From Coriobacteriales bacterium (GTDB lineage Bacteria > Actinomycetota > Coriobacteriia > Coriobacteriales > UBA8131): a stretch of DNA of 6,159 bases. Shown here piece by piece: positions 1-5,485 of this stretch; positions within the stretch are counted from its first letter, which is position 1, and each line of letters starts with the position of its first letter. A model generated the notes under the pieces. It was not told the origin of the DNA and ran no database searches. It worked only from the letters and a program-made list of their open reading frames with translations. The stretch spans positions 1 through 6,159 of the forward strand of contig JAITUO010000148.1 in NCBI GenBank assembly GCA_031286245.1, read 5' to 3'. The position numbers were made by a program, and so were the translations under genes.

Positions 1-145
1 CATTTTTTTGAGAATTGGCTGTTTACGTGCCTTAGCGAACCTTGGCTGGGCAGATCGGGGCTTGGAGAATTGAAAAAGAAAAAACGCCAAACACTAAACA
101 TCTAGTAGAAAGCCAGGAGAAAAACCAGATAAGCTAAACCCTGAC
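1..145. other. Left flank with no assignable gene
   Basis: No gene can be recognised here. On the plus strand one frame is open from the window edge to a TAG at 103-105, and a second frame is open to a TGA at 71-73. Either could be the last codons of an upstream gene, but neither peptide (35 or 23 residues) resembles a family I know. An A-rich stretch at about 72-84 precedes the upp promoter. I see no convincing terminator hairpin. Confidence 0.3.
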
Positions 146-173
146 CTGGCAAGCAACAATAAGGCCGTATAAT
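146..173 (+). promoter_or_regulatory. Probable sigma-A type promoter of upp
   Basis: A perfect TATAAT lies at 168-173. A CTGGCA at 146-151 matches TTGACA in four of six positions, with a 16-bp spacer. A transcript starting near 180 would carry a leader of about 80 nt before the upp start codon. The leader has no clear terminator/antiterminator, so PyrR-style attenuation is not evident. The -10 is strong and the -35 is only fair. Confidence 0.5.
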
Positions 174-249
174 ACTAGGGATCTGCTTCAACCAACAACA
201 GCCGCCATCATGACCAGCAGACGTCAAAACAGACAAAGCTTATAGTATT

Positions 250-256
250 GGAGGAG
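250..256 (+). promoter_or_regulatory. Shine-Dalgarno site of upp
   Basis: GGAGGAG at 250-256 has its GGAGG core six bases before the ATG at 261. This supports that start even though it gives a protein about eleven residues longer than most family members. Confidence 0.8.
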
Positions 257-260
257 AGAT

Positions 261-923
261 ATGAGCGAGATAAACGCGAACAACTATCCAGACCAGGTAA
301 CAGTTGTAGACCACCCGATGGTCCAGCACAAGCTTTCGATACTGAGAGACAAAGAGACTTCGCCGAAGCTCTTCCGTGAGCTGGTAAAAGAGCTGGCGTT
401 GTTTTTAAGTTATGAAGCGACTCGAGGCTTCGAATTGGAGCCGATCGAAATAGAGACACCGATCTGCCAGATGACAGCCTATACCTTGAAAGGCCGCAAA
501 GTAGCAGTAGTGCCGATACTCAGAGCAGGGCTGGGCATGGTTGAAGGTGTCCAGGAGATGATCCCGGCTGCCCGGATTGGCCATATCGGGTTATACCGTG
601 ACCCAGACACCCATTTGCCAGTCGAGTACTACTGCAAGCTGCCAGAGGACATTGACACCCGTGATGTGCTGATCGTCGACCCGATGCTGGCGACCGGCGG
701 ATCAGCAGTAGCAGCAATCAACTTCATCAAAGCCCGCAATGTAGCTTCGGAAAAGATCCGCTTTCTTGCGATCATCGCCGCTCCTGAAGGTATCAAGGCT
801 ATGGACGAAGCTGATCCGAACATCAAAATCTATACTTGCGCAATCGATGAATGCTTGAACGAACATGCCTACATTGTGCCAGGCTTAGGTGATGCTGGCG
901 ATCGCATCTTTGGCACTAAGTAG
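261..923 (+). CDS. upp: Uracil phosphoribosyltransferase
   Basis: This cytosolic pyrimidine-salvage enzyme makes UMP from uracil and PRPP. The 220-residue protein aligns with the family throughout. It has the N-terminal DHPMVQHKL-type segment (17-25), PILRAGLGM (85-93), the PRPP-binding loop VLIVDPMLATGGSA (136-149) and the C-terminal uracil-binding YIVPGLGDAGDRIFGTK (204-220). Family members are usually about 208-210 residues; the extra residues are at the N-terminus, where the strong Shine-Dalgarno site supports the ATG at 261. The gene ends in TAG. The next coding region continues in the same frame two codons later, so the two genes are almost certainly co-transcribed and translationally coupled. 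All expected substrate-binding motifs are intact. Confidence 0.97.
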   Translation: MSEINANNYPDQVTVVDHPMVQHKLSILRDKETSPKLFRELVKELALFLSYEATRGFELEPIEIETPICQMTAYTLKGRKVAVVPILRAGLGMVEGVQEMIPAARIGHIGLYRDPDTHLPVEYYCKLPEDIDTRDVLIVDPMLATGGSAVAAINFIKARNVASEKIRFLAIIAAPEGIKAMDEADPNIKIYTCAIDECLNEHAYIVPGLGDAGDRIFGTK

Positions 924-924
924 G
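918..924 (+). promoter_or_regulatory. Weak Shine-Dalgarno built around the upp stop codon
   Basis: AAGTAGG differs from AAGGAGG at one base and sits five bases before the GTG at 930. It contains the TAG stop codon of upp. No other ribosome-binding sequence is visible before any in-frame start of the deaminase gene. Coupled re-initiation by ribosomes ending upp is therefore the likely mode of translation (inference). Confidence 0.4.
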
Positions 925-929
925 CTAAT

Positions 930-1490
930 GTGGATAAAACAACAAATAATCAACTCGAATCTGTGAAACATCCAGCATTGTCAGAAGATAACCATGAAGT
1001 TTTTCCTCCGGAAACCAGTATCCCTGACGCTCCAGTAGACAACCGCCCCAGTTGGGATGAGTACTTCATGCAGATCTGTCATCTAGTCGCCAGCCGCACC
1101 ACCTGTTTGCGACGGGCCGTTGGTGCTGTCATCGTCAAGGATCACAGGATATTAGCTACTGGATACAACGGCGTGCCAAAAGGCATTGAGCATTGCTTGA
1201 CGCGCGGATGCTTACGCACTGAGCTTGGTATTCCGTCTGGGGAGCATCAGGAGCTCTGTCGTGGTGTACATGCAGAAGAGAATGCCATCATCCAGGCAGC
1301 CCGCTATGGCATCAGTATCGAAGGTGCAACCTGTTATGTAACCACCCAGCCCTGTGTGATGTGCAGCAAGAGTTTGATCAATGCTGGTATTCGGGAAATC
1401 GTATTCGCAGCTTCGTATCCTGATAAGTTGACTCAAGACATGCTGGATGAGGCAAAAATCGTCACCAGGCGATATACATTGGAGAAGTAA
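930..1490 (+). CDS. Deoxycytidylate (dCMP) deaminase, ComEB type
   Basis: This member of the zinc-dependent cytidine/deoxycytidylate deaminase family is predicted to convert dCMP to dUMP, feeding thymidylate synthesis. In the 186-residue product the domain starts at RPSWDEYFM (39-47). It contains GAVIVKD (65-71), GYNGVPKG (78-85), the zinc/catalytic motif HAEEN (His114, Glu116) and PCVMC (Cys142, Cys145). Extra cysteines and a histidine (His88, Cys89, Cys94, Cys110) occupy positions typical of dCMP deaminases. The start is unusual: GTG at 930 has only a weak ribosome site overlapping the upp stop. The first 38 residues are polar, linker-like and absent from most homologues. Alternative in-frame starts are GTG at 963 and TTG at 978, but neither has a better ribosome site. 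ATG 1068 would cut into the domain. The family call is secure; the start is not. Confidence 0.93.
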   Translation: MDKTTNNQLESVKHPALSEDNHEVFPPETSIPDAPVDNRPSWDEYFMQICHLVASRTTCLRRAVGAVIVKDHRILATGYNGVPKGIEHCLTRGCLRTELGIPSGEHQELCRGVHAEENAIIQAARYGISIEGATCYVTTQPCVMCSKSLINAGIREIVFAASYPDKLTQDMLDEAKIVTRRYTLEK

Positions 1491-1491
1491 A

Positions 1492-1515
1492 GCTTGGTAA
1501 TCTAGCTCACCAAGC
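1492..1515. terminator. Hairpin between convergent genes, possible bidirectional terminator
   Basis: GCTTGGT (1492-1498) and ACCAAGC (1509-1515) form a perfect 7-bp stem with a 10-nt loop. They lie between the deaminase stop at 1490 and the lipoprotein stop at 1521. The plus-strand side has no immediate U tract. The minus-strand side is followed by a short CUUUAC. Position favours a terminator; the weak U tracts lower confidence. Confidence 0.45.
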
Positions 1516-1520
1516 AGACG

Positions 1521-1979
1521 CTATTCATTTTCTACATAACTGAAGAACAACCCGGTTACCTTGCCATCTGCTGAAAAAACTACACGCGATTTTATCCCGA
1601 TTCTTTGATGTTTGGTGATAACCTCGTAGATATCGTACTCACTATGAGGTACGGTATCGACCCGGACTACCGATATGAATTCACCTGCTATCCTGACTGA
1701 GCCTTCCCAGGCTTGCTTCAGACCTTCCACGCCCAGAGCATCATTCATCGCATCATCGAAACCTTCGGCAGCTACAGCATAGTCGCCGTTGACCAGGGCC
1801 ATGACAAACTGTTCCGCCCGCTGGTCGAGGTTGTTCCAGTCGATCTGACTGCTGCTCGAGCCTTGGTTGTTGCCTGACCTAGGGTCATTACCTTGACAGC
1901 CGGCCAGGACAGAGACTGTAAGAACCACAGCCAGAGCTGTCAGCGAAAAACTGTGTAAACGTCTTTTAAGATCAAGCAT
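1521..1979 (-). CDS. Lipoprotein with a DUF3887-like domain
   Basis: The 152-residue protein has a lipoprotein signal peptide: basic MLDLKRRLHS, a hydrophobic stretch at about 11-25, and the lipobox LAGC with Cys28 as the predicted lipidated residue. A Ser/Gly/Asn-rich tether (about 29-46) follows. The rest (about 50-150) resembles DUF3887, a small NTF2-like fold: a helix around DQRAEQFVMALVNGDYAVA, then beta-rich sequence. It should sit on the outer face of the membrane; its ligand is unknown. GAGGAG (1986-1991) six bases upstream supports the ATG. It lies 36 bp downstream of the hydrolase gene on the same strand, so co-transcription is likely. In other bacteria this domain is often fused to or beside alpha/beta hydrolases, but no such gene is present here. 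Confidence 0.8.
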   Translation of the reverse strand: MLDLKRRLHSFSLTALAVVLTVSVLAGCQGNDPRSGNNQGSSSSQIDWNNLDQRAEQFVMALVNGDYAVAAEGFDDAMNDALGVEGLKQAWEGSVRIAGEFISVVRVDTVPHSEYDIYEVITKHQRIGIKSRVVFSADGKVTGLFFSYVENE

Positions 1980-2015
1980 TTCCTGCTCCTCTCAAAACAG
2001 GTGACAGATTGGCAA

Positions 2016-2612
2016 TCACGATATATGTAGGTCGATTTCGTCACCGGCGATCAGGTTCAACTTGTTTGGTGCGTCGAAGCTGTTATTGCGCATCCGGCTG
2101 ATAAAACCAGGCCCCAAATGAATCAAACTGTTGTGTCTGGCACCAACCATGCGAGCGCATTCGGCTGCTTCCTTCGGCCCCATATTAAACAAGCCGTCTC
2201 CGCAGAATAAGGCATAGTCCAGCGCCAATTCAGCGAAACTCTCCATCTGGGGTGTTTTCGATGTATCACCGCTGAAATAGATCTTCACACCGTCTATCGT
2301 TACGATAAAACCGACGCATTTTTCAGGGTCATGGTTTCTATTTGCCGCTCTGACTGCCTGGATCAAGATGCCGTTAACGTCGAAGGAGTTATGGGTACCT
2401 CCAGCCAGAGCTTCAACATTGGTGATGATCTGGCAATCTGGTTTTTGCGTACAGAGCCTGATCTTGTTGTGATCGCTGTGCTGGTGGGTCACTAAAATGA
2501 TGTCAGCAGGAGATTCATATCCTTTGCCAGCATTCGGATCGATGAAAATGACACGCCCATCATCAGCAGTCAGACGCAAGCTGCCGTGTCCTTGGAACAG
2601 TAGTTTTGGCAT
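2016..2612 (-). CDS. Metallo-beta-lactamase-fold hydrolase, UlaG-like
   Basis: The 198-residue product is a short MBL-fold protein of the UlaG-like type. It begins with a beta-strand LLFQGHGSLRL, then VIFIDP (21-26). The metal-binding motif HQHSDH is at 43-48, a GDT motif with the bridging aspartate (Asp116) at 115-117, and a late HLGPG with His165. His94 in NRNHD may be a further metal ligand. It probably hydrolyses a phosphoester, ester or lactone in the cytosol; there is no signal peptide and the substrate cannot be read from the sequence. The start is taken at the ATG at 2612, because GGGAGGG (2618-2624) lies five bases upstream and the protein then begins as the family does. An in-frame GTG at 2633 would add seven residues without a comparable ribosome site. 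It is probably the first gene of an operon with the lipoprotein. Confidence 0.88.
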   Translation of the reverse strand: MPKLLFQGHGSLRLTADDGRVIFIDPNAGKGYESPADIILVTHQHSDHNKIRLCTQKPDCQIITNVEALAGGTHNSFDVNGILIQAVRAANRNHDPEKCVGFIVTIDGVKIYFSGDTSKTPQMESFAELALDYALFCGDGLFNMGPKEAAECARMVGARHNSLIHLGPGFISRMRNNSFDAPNKLNLIAGDEIDLHIS

Positions 2613-2617
2613 GTAAT

Positions 2618-2624
2618 CCCTCCC
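2618..2624 (-). promoter_or_regulatory. Shine-Dalgarno site that decides the hydrolase start
   Basis: On the minus strand GGGAGGG ends five bases before the ATG at 2612. It lies inside the longer reading frame that would start at GTG 2633, which argues for the shorter protein. Confidence 0.7.
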
Positions 2625-2676
2625 GAGGTGCACTTATCCTTATCAAACCTGTTACTTCTACATTCTAGTCGATCAT

Positions 2677-2690
2677 GAGTCATTTGACTC
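2677..2690. promoter_or_regulatory. Operator-like palindrome GAGTCA-TT-TGACTC
   Basis: Perfect 6-bp half-sites are separated by 2 bp, about 65 bp upstream of the hydrolase start and just outside the left end of the inverted-repeat element. The form suits a dimeric regulator, but no regulator with a DNA-binding domain is encoded in the window, so the role is inferred from shape only. Confidence 0.3.
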
Positions 2691-2696
2691 CACTGC

Positions 2697-2727
2697 TTGA
2701 CATATTGGCAACCGTATAGCTTATAAA
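2697..2727 (+). promoter_or_regulatory. Inward-facing promoter-like pair in the left arm
   Basis: A consensus TTGACA (2697-2702) and TATAAA (2722-2727) are separated by 19 bp, two more than optimal. Transcription from here would start near 2733, exactly where the well-conserved stem begins, and run toward the GyrI-like gene. The long spacer makes this a weak prediction alone. Its mirror copy in the other arm strengthens it. Confidence 0.35.
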
Positions 2728-2852
2728 GTAGCAATCCTGGGAATTTCAGAGTTTCTGGCCAAAAAAGGCCGCTATGTATAGTTATCTATGGATTTCACAC
2801 ATATAGAATTTTGCTACGACCCATCTACCTGCATTTTTAAATTGTGGAGAAA

Positions 2853-2864
2853 ACCGGATCCGGT
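2853..2864. repeat. Perfect 12-bp palindrome inside the element
   Basis: ACCGGATCCGGT is fully self-complementary. It lies in the non-repeated centre of the inverted-repeat element, directly before the third partial copy of the arm sequence. No function can be assigned. Confidence 0.5.
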
Positions 2865-2911
2865 GTTTCTGGCTAAACAGCCATACATGAGGGCTCTTTT
2901 TGGCCAGAAAC
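2865..2911 (+). repeat. Inner hairpin competing for the right arm
   Basis: GTTTCTGGCTAAACAGCC (2865-2882) is a partial direct copy of left-arm sequence starting GTTTCTGGCC at 2751. It can pair with the right-arm segment 2892-2911 that ends GGCCAGAAAC. The stem has about 13 consecutive pairs including one G-U, plus a second 4-bp block, around a 9-nt loop. The right arm can thus pair either locally or with the distant left arm. No U tract follows, so it does not look like a simple terminator. Confidence 0.5.
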
Positions 2912-2934
2912 TCCGAGATTCCCAGGATTACGAA

Positions 2935-2965
2935 TTTATAGGCAATACAGTCGAGTAGAAGTCAA
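2935..2965 (-). promoter_or_regulatory. Inward-facing promoter-like pair in the right arm
   Basis: On the minus strand TTGACT (2965-2960) and TATAAA (2940-2935) are also 19 bp apart, mirroring the left arm. The transcript would start near 2929, read through the hairpin and continue toward the hydrolase gene. Within the outer arms the hexamers are better conserved than most of the spacer. Confidence 0.35.
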
Positions 2966-3108
2966 GCGATAGAGCTAAAAACAATGGAATTCTTGTGGTT
3001 TGGACATCAAACACCTTACAAGTGTTGATCAATCAAAAACAACTCAGCTAGTCAGTAGTAGGCCTACATGCTATCCTCAAAATGTTTGTACAGAACACGG
3101 TTAATCAC

Positions 3109-3116
3109 AAGGAGGG
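3109..3116 (+). promoter_or_regulatory. Strong Shine-Dalgarno site of the GyrI-like gene
   Basis: AAGGAGGG, with its AAGGAGG core seven bases before the ATG at 3123, is a near-perfect anti-16S match and fixes the start. Confidence 0.8.
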
Positions 3117-3122
3117 AACCTG

Positions 3123-3668
3123 ATGCTTGAACCATACATCATCAAACGTGATACTTTTCTACTGGTCGGTCAACGAGTGACATTAGGGGGGTCTAATCCA
3201 TCTGCCGAAGGAATCGATTGGTTATGGGAGAACAGCGAAAGAATTTGGAACGATATACAGAATAAGGCTGAAAACCAGCTGTATGGAGTGTCTTTGGATT
3301 TCCAATACGGCTTTGAAAGGGGAGAAGACGCTCGCCATGCCTACCTGTTGGCTGCCGAAGTCACAAAGGTCGAAAGAATGGCTTTTGACCATGAGAGCCT
3401 GGTAGTGCCAGCCTCCGAATGGCTGTACATTCCAATCCGCAGTGATGATGAGTCTGTCAAAAGCCTGGCACCTGAAGGATTGCGTGATGATTTGGGCTAT
3501 CTAGCTGGCTGCGTGTTTGGCTGGAGCAATCAATGGTGTAGCGATAACGGTTATCAACCACAAGGTTGGCCAATAGGCTTGGAAATCATGGGGCTAAGTC
3601 GTGGTTATGAGGATGTCGGAGGACCTCATGAGACAGTTTGTGTACCTGTGAGAAAGCTGACCGATTAA
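3123..3668 (+). CDS. GyrI-like / effector-binding-domain protein without a DNA-binding domain
   Basis: The 181-residue protein resembles the SHS2-fold GyrI-like small-molecule-binding domain found at the C-terminus of AraC- and MerR-type regulators and in stand-alone proteins. Visible signatures are an N-terminal strand IIKRDTFLLVGQRVT (6-20), the central LLAAEV (75-80), VPASEWLYIPIR (95-106) and the late LEIMGL (153-158) with the final strand TVCVPV (171-176). There is no helix-turn-helix, signal peptide or membrane segment, so it is probably a cytosolic ligand-binding or hydrolase-like stand-alone protein. It is rich in tryptophan, as expected for an aromatic binding pocket. It stands alone downstream of the inverted-repeat element. 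The ligand is unknown. Confidence 0.7.
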   Translation: MLEPYIIKRDTFLLVGQRVTLGGSNPSAEGIDWLWENSERIWNDIQNKAENQLYGVSLDFQYGFERGEDARHAYLLAAEVTKVERMAFDHESLVVPASEWLYIPIRSDDESVKSLAPEGLRDDLGYLAGCVFGWSNQWCSDNGYQPQGWPIGLEIMGLSRGYEDVGGPHETVCVPVRKLTD

Positions 3669-3821
3669 TACGCAGGTAATTATCCCAGCCAGGCTTATCA
3701 ACTCGGTATGCCCGACCGATTGCCAGCAATTTACAATTGATATCAGACAAGCCACAGAATCACAGAAGCAAAAGAATCAATGCTATGATATCGGCCTATT
3801 GCCAACTGCTCTTTTTAGGAG

Positions 3822-3837
3822 TGCAACAATCGTTGCA
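3822..3837. promoter_or_regulatory. Operator-like palindrome TGCAAC-AATC-GTTGCA
   Basis: Perfect 6-bp arms around a 4-bp spacer, 71 bp upstream of the surE start. It could be a dimeric regulator site or a small RNA hairpin. No U tract follows, so it is not a good terminator. Confidence 0.35.
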
Positions 3838-3858
3838 GATTCGTCTGTAAGGAGCACT

Positions 3859-3886
3859 AGTCATCCACCAGTCATCCAGTAATCAT
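3859..3886 (+). repeat. 11-bp-phased direct repeats before surE
   Basis: AGTCATCCA occurs at 3859-3867 and 3870-3878, followed by a degenerate third unit GTAATCAT (3879-3886). The 11-bp step is about one helical turn, as in side-by-side protein binding sites. It lies 22-50 bp before the surE start. Short length makes chance occurrence possible. Confidence 0.3.
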
Positions 3887-3908
3887 TTAAAAGAATGGAC
3901 AGCAACAC

Positions 3909-4694
3909 ATGAAACCACTGATACTGATCGCTAACGACGATGGTGTCTTTTCACCCGGTATCCGAGCAGCAGCTGAGGCAGTGATCGATTTTGCCGAGGT
4001 CTTAATAGTCGCTCCCGCTAAGCAACAATCTGGAATGGGGCGGTCTTATCCAAACTCAGATGATGTCGGAATTATCGACTTTGTTGAATTAGAGGTCGGT
4101 GGACAAAAGCTGACTGCCTATGGTGTCCACGGATCCCCTGCCACGGCAGTCTCGCATGCAGTTCTTGAACTTGCCGAGCGACAAATCGACCTCTGTATCA
4201 GTGGTATTAATTATGGAGAAAACCTTGGTCTTTGTCTGACTGTCAGTGGTACTGTCGGTGCTGCGTTGGAGGCTCACTCCTATGGAATTCCTGCGATAGC
4301 AGTGTCATTGGAAGCTTCACTGGAAAGTCACTTTTCCGGGTATCATCCCGAGATGGACTGGCGACAATGTCAGCGGATAATTCGCCAATACGCCAAACGG
4401 ATCCTGGCTGAGGGATTGCCAGGTGATATTGCGCTTCTGAATATCAATATACCAATTGATGCTATTGAAGCGACACCTATTGAACTGACTACCTTGAGCA
4501 GCCAACAATATGACTACTTTATCAAACCAGAACAGCGCGACTTCAGCGAAAGGTACAGGCTGCAATACTATATCCACATCGACCATGAGACTCTGGAAAC
4601 CAACAGTGATATAGCTTGTTTTGCTGTGCGCAAACACATCAGTGTCACACCAATAACCTGGGATCTTACTGCCAAAACAGCATATGAAGTCTGA
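3909..4694 (+). CDS. surE: 5'/3'-nucleotidase SurE
   Basis: SurE is a metal-dependent cytosolic phosphatase that removes phosphate from nucleoside 5'- and 3'-monophosphates. The 261-residue product shows the family signatures in order. The N-terminal IANDDG carries metal-binding Asp10 and Asp11. APAKQQSGMGRS includes the metal ligand Ser41, YGVHGSPATAV lies at 71-81, and SGINYGENLG includes Asn101. SGTVGAALEA is at 113-122, GIPAIAVS at 126-133, and the C-terminal HISVTPITWDLT at 243-254. Length is typical. The region before the C-terminal motif reads TNSDIACFAV where many homologues have a D-T/S-D-type motif, a modest variation. The start is placed at ATG 3909 by family alignment because the ribosome site is weak. 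The gene converges with the DUF1638 pair downstream. Confidence 0.95.
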   Translation: MKPLILIANDDGVFSPGIRAAAEAVIDFAEVLIVAPAKQQSGMGRSYPNSDDVGIIDFVELEVGGQKLTAYGVHGSPATAVSHAVLELAERQIDLCISGINYGENLGLCLTVSGTVGAALEAHSYGIPAIAVSLEASLESHFSGYHPEMDWRQCQRIIRQYAKRILAEGLPGDIALLNINIPIDAIEATPIELTTLSSQQYDYFIKPEQRDFSERYRLQYYIHIDHETLETNSDIACFAVRKHISVTPITWDLTAKTAYEV

Positions 4695-4735
4695 GAGAAT
4701 CGTTGCCAGGAGGTTTTGCTTTCAACCTTTAATGG

Positions 4736-5401
4736 CTAGTCAGGTAGTCTGAGCATCGAACTGTCGATCAATGTCTGTGGGCTGATTGTGATAAAGAGAT
4801 CTGGGGTCCAGGGACCGGTTAAGAGTTTCTCCAGGTATTCTAGTGTACCGGGCACAACATTTGCACTCTTGTCAAAAAACGCGGCCATCTTGATAACATC
4901 AGGCAGGAACTCCTCCACAGTATAAGCACCGGTATCAATCAAGGTCAGTCTATCGTGGTGGGCATACATCATTTCTATCACCGATCGGGCAGCCTCTTCG
5001 CCATACTTATTCAATGAATGTAGATATTCACTCATGATGTTGGACTCGTTGGTCAGCCAGCCTTTAGTCAAAAAAATACTGTTATGTCCTTCAGAGAGTT
5101 CGGCTCGTCGGCGGATCGATCCGATCATCAGCGAAATGCAATCATCGATACGCGGCAGGATTAGTTGGTAAGACCCGGTAGTCAAACCAGATACTGAGCT
5201 ACCGCAGAAACCGAAACCGAGCAGCACGCGTTCGTAGGAGTTTAAAGAGTCGAGTCCGCACTGGAGGGCCTCACGGAGTCGCTCAGTGGAATTATGCAAA
5301 TTGGATGCCAACCAATGCATATCGCCAGTGAAACCGACCTGCTGGGCAGCCAGGGTGATCTCATCGTGTAAGGTATTGCAGGCAAAAACAGCTGTCTTCA
5401 T
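4736..5401 (-). CDS. DUF1638 family protein (complete copy)
   Basis: This 221-residue protein matches DUF1638, a family of unknown function often found in anaerobes, in some genomes near corrinoid/methyltransferase genes. The start MKTAVFACNTLHDE fits the family. Conserved blocks are LLGFGFCGSSVSGL (60-73), LPRIDDCISLMIGS (82-95), TKGWL (112-116) and YGEEAA (133-138), followed by a Tyr/His-rich helix and a final strand LFITISP (202-208). Cys66 and Cys88 are the conserved cysteines and may bind a metal or cofactor (inference). There is no signal or membrane segment. It is the downstream partner of a paralog on the same strand, 90 bp away. Its ribosome site is weak: AGGT about 15 bases before the ATG. 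Compared with its neighbour it lacks a C-terminal CxxC tail and has a divergent first motif. Confidence 0.85.
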   Translation of the reverse strand: MKTAVFACNTLHDEITLAAQQVGFTGDMHWLASNLHNSTERLREALQCGLDSLNSYERVLLGFGFCGSSVSGLTTGSYQLILPRIDDCISLMIGSIRRRAELSEGHNSIFLTKGWLTNESNIMSEYLHSLNKYGEEAARSVIEMMYAHHDRLTLIDTGAYTVEEFLPDVIKMAAFFDKSANVVPGTLEYLEKLLTGPWTPDLFITISPQTLIDSSMLRLPD

Positions 5402-5432
5402 ATATCAATTCATTGACCTATAGACAAGAGCT

Positions 5433-5462
5433 ATCGACCTACCGTGCTGGACAGTCGACGCA
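5433..5462. repeat. 30-bp direct repeat, downstream copy
   Basis: An exact 30-bp copy of 5486-5515 lies in the gap between the two DUF1638 genes. On the minus strand it reads CVDCPAR-stop, the last residues of the upstream DUF1638 gene. It is in frame with an ATG at 5480, giving a 13-residue reading frame MSSYIYCVDCPAR (5480 down to 5439). That frame has no good ribosome site and is more likely a remnant than a gene. Confidence 0.85.
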
Positions 5463-5485
5463 ATAAATGTAGCTTGACATTATGA

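Larger units (their letters stand above)
2695..2967. repeat. Long inverted-repeat (MITE-like) element with about 76-bp arms
   Basis: The left arm 2695-2770 matches the reverse complement of the right arm 2892-2967 at 60 of 76 positions by hand alignment, without gaps. Conservation is uneven. The outermost GCTTGAC is identical, the next 11 bp match poorly, TATAAA is identical, and the inner 33 bp from AATCCTGGGAAT to the GGCC/A-rich end match at 29 of 33. The 121-bp centre is not coding. Transcribed from either side, it would fold into one long hairpin. No transposase and no clear target-site duplication is visible. It may be a non-autonomous mobile element (MITE) or a symmetric leader/regulatory RNA for the two divergent genes. 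Confidence 0.75.
2613..3122. other. Gene-free divergent intergenic region
   Basis: These 510 bp separate the minus-strand hydrolase from the plus-strand GyrI-like gene. I found no credible coding frame. The region holds a 14-bp palindrome (2677-2690), the long inverted-repeat element (about 2695-2967), a palindromic GTAGGCCTAC (3058-3067) and the ribosome site of the following gene. Outside the element, no promoter with both good -35 and -10 hexamers stands out. Confidence 0.75.
3669..3908. other. Gene-free region upstream of surE
   Basis: These 240 bp have no convincing coding frame and no strong terminator after the GyrI-like gene. A TATGAT at 3784-3789 could be a -10, but no good -35 lies at the right distance. 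The distinctive sequences are the palindrome and phased repeat listed separately. The surE ribosome site is weak: only AATGGAC-like sequence precedes the ATG. Confidence 0.6.

Noticed and set aside
208..459. Minus-strand 83-residue frame over the upp promoter and 5' end
   Set aside because: It overlaps the well-supported upp gene and its ribosome site, matches no family and has no ribosome site of its own; other antisense frames within upp, the deaminase and surE were rejected the same way.
2695..2967. Integron attC site or CRISPR-like array
   Set aside because: There is no GTTRRRY/RYYYAAC core pair at the ends, no integrase, and no regular repeat-spacer periodicity.
4317..4637. Minus-strand 106-residue frame antisense to surE
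   Set aside because: SurE motifs on the opposite strand are complete; the antisense product has no recognisable domain.
4710..4730. Possible terminator AGGTT...AACCT between surE and the DUF1638 gene
   Set aside because: The stem is only 5 bp with an 8-nt loop and no real U tract, so it is too weak to call.
5472..5480. GCTTGACAT shared with the left arm of the inverted-repeat element
   Set aside because: A 9-bp match is expected several times by chance in a window of this size, and the flanks do not extend the similarity.
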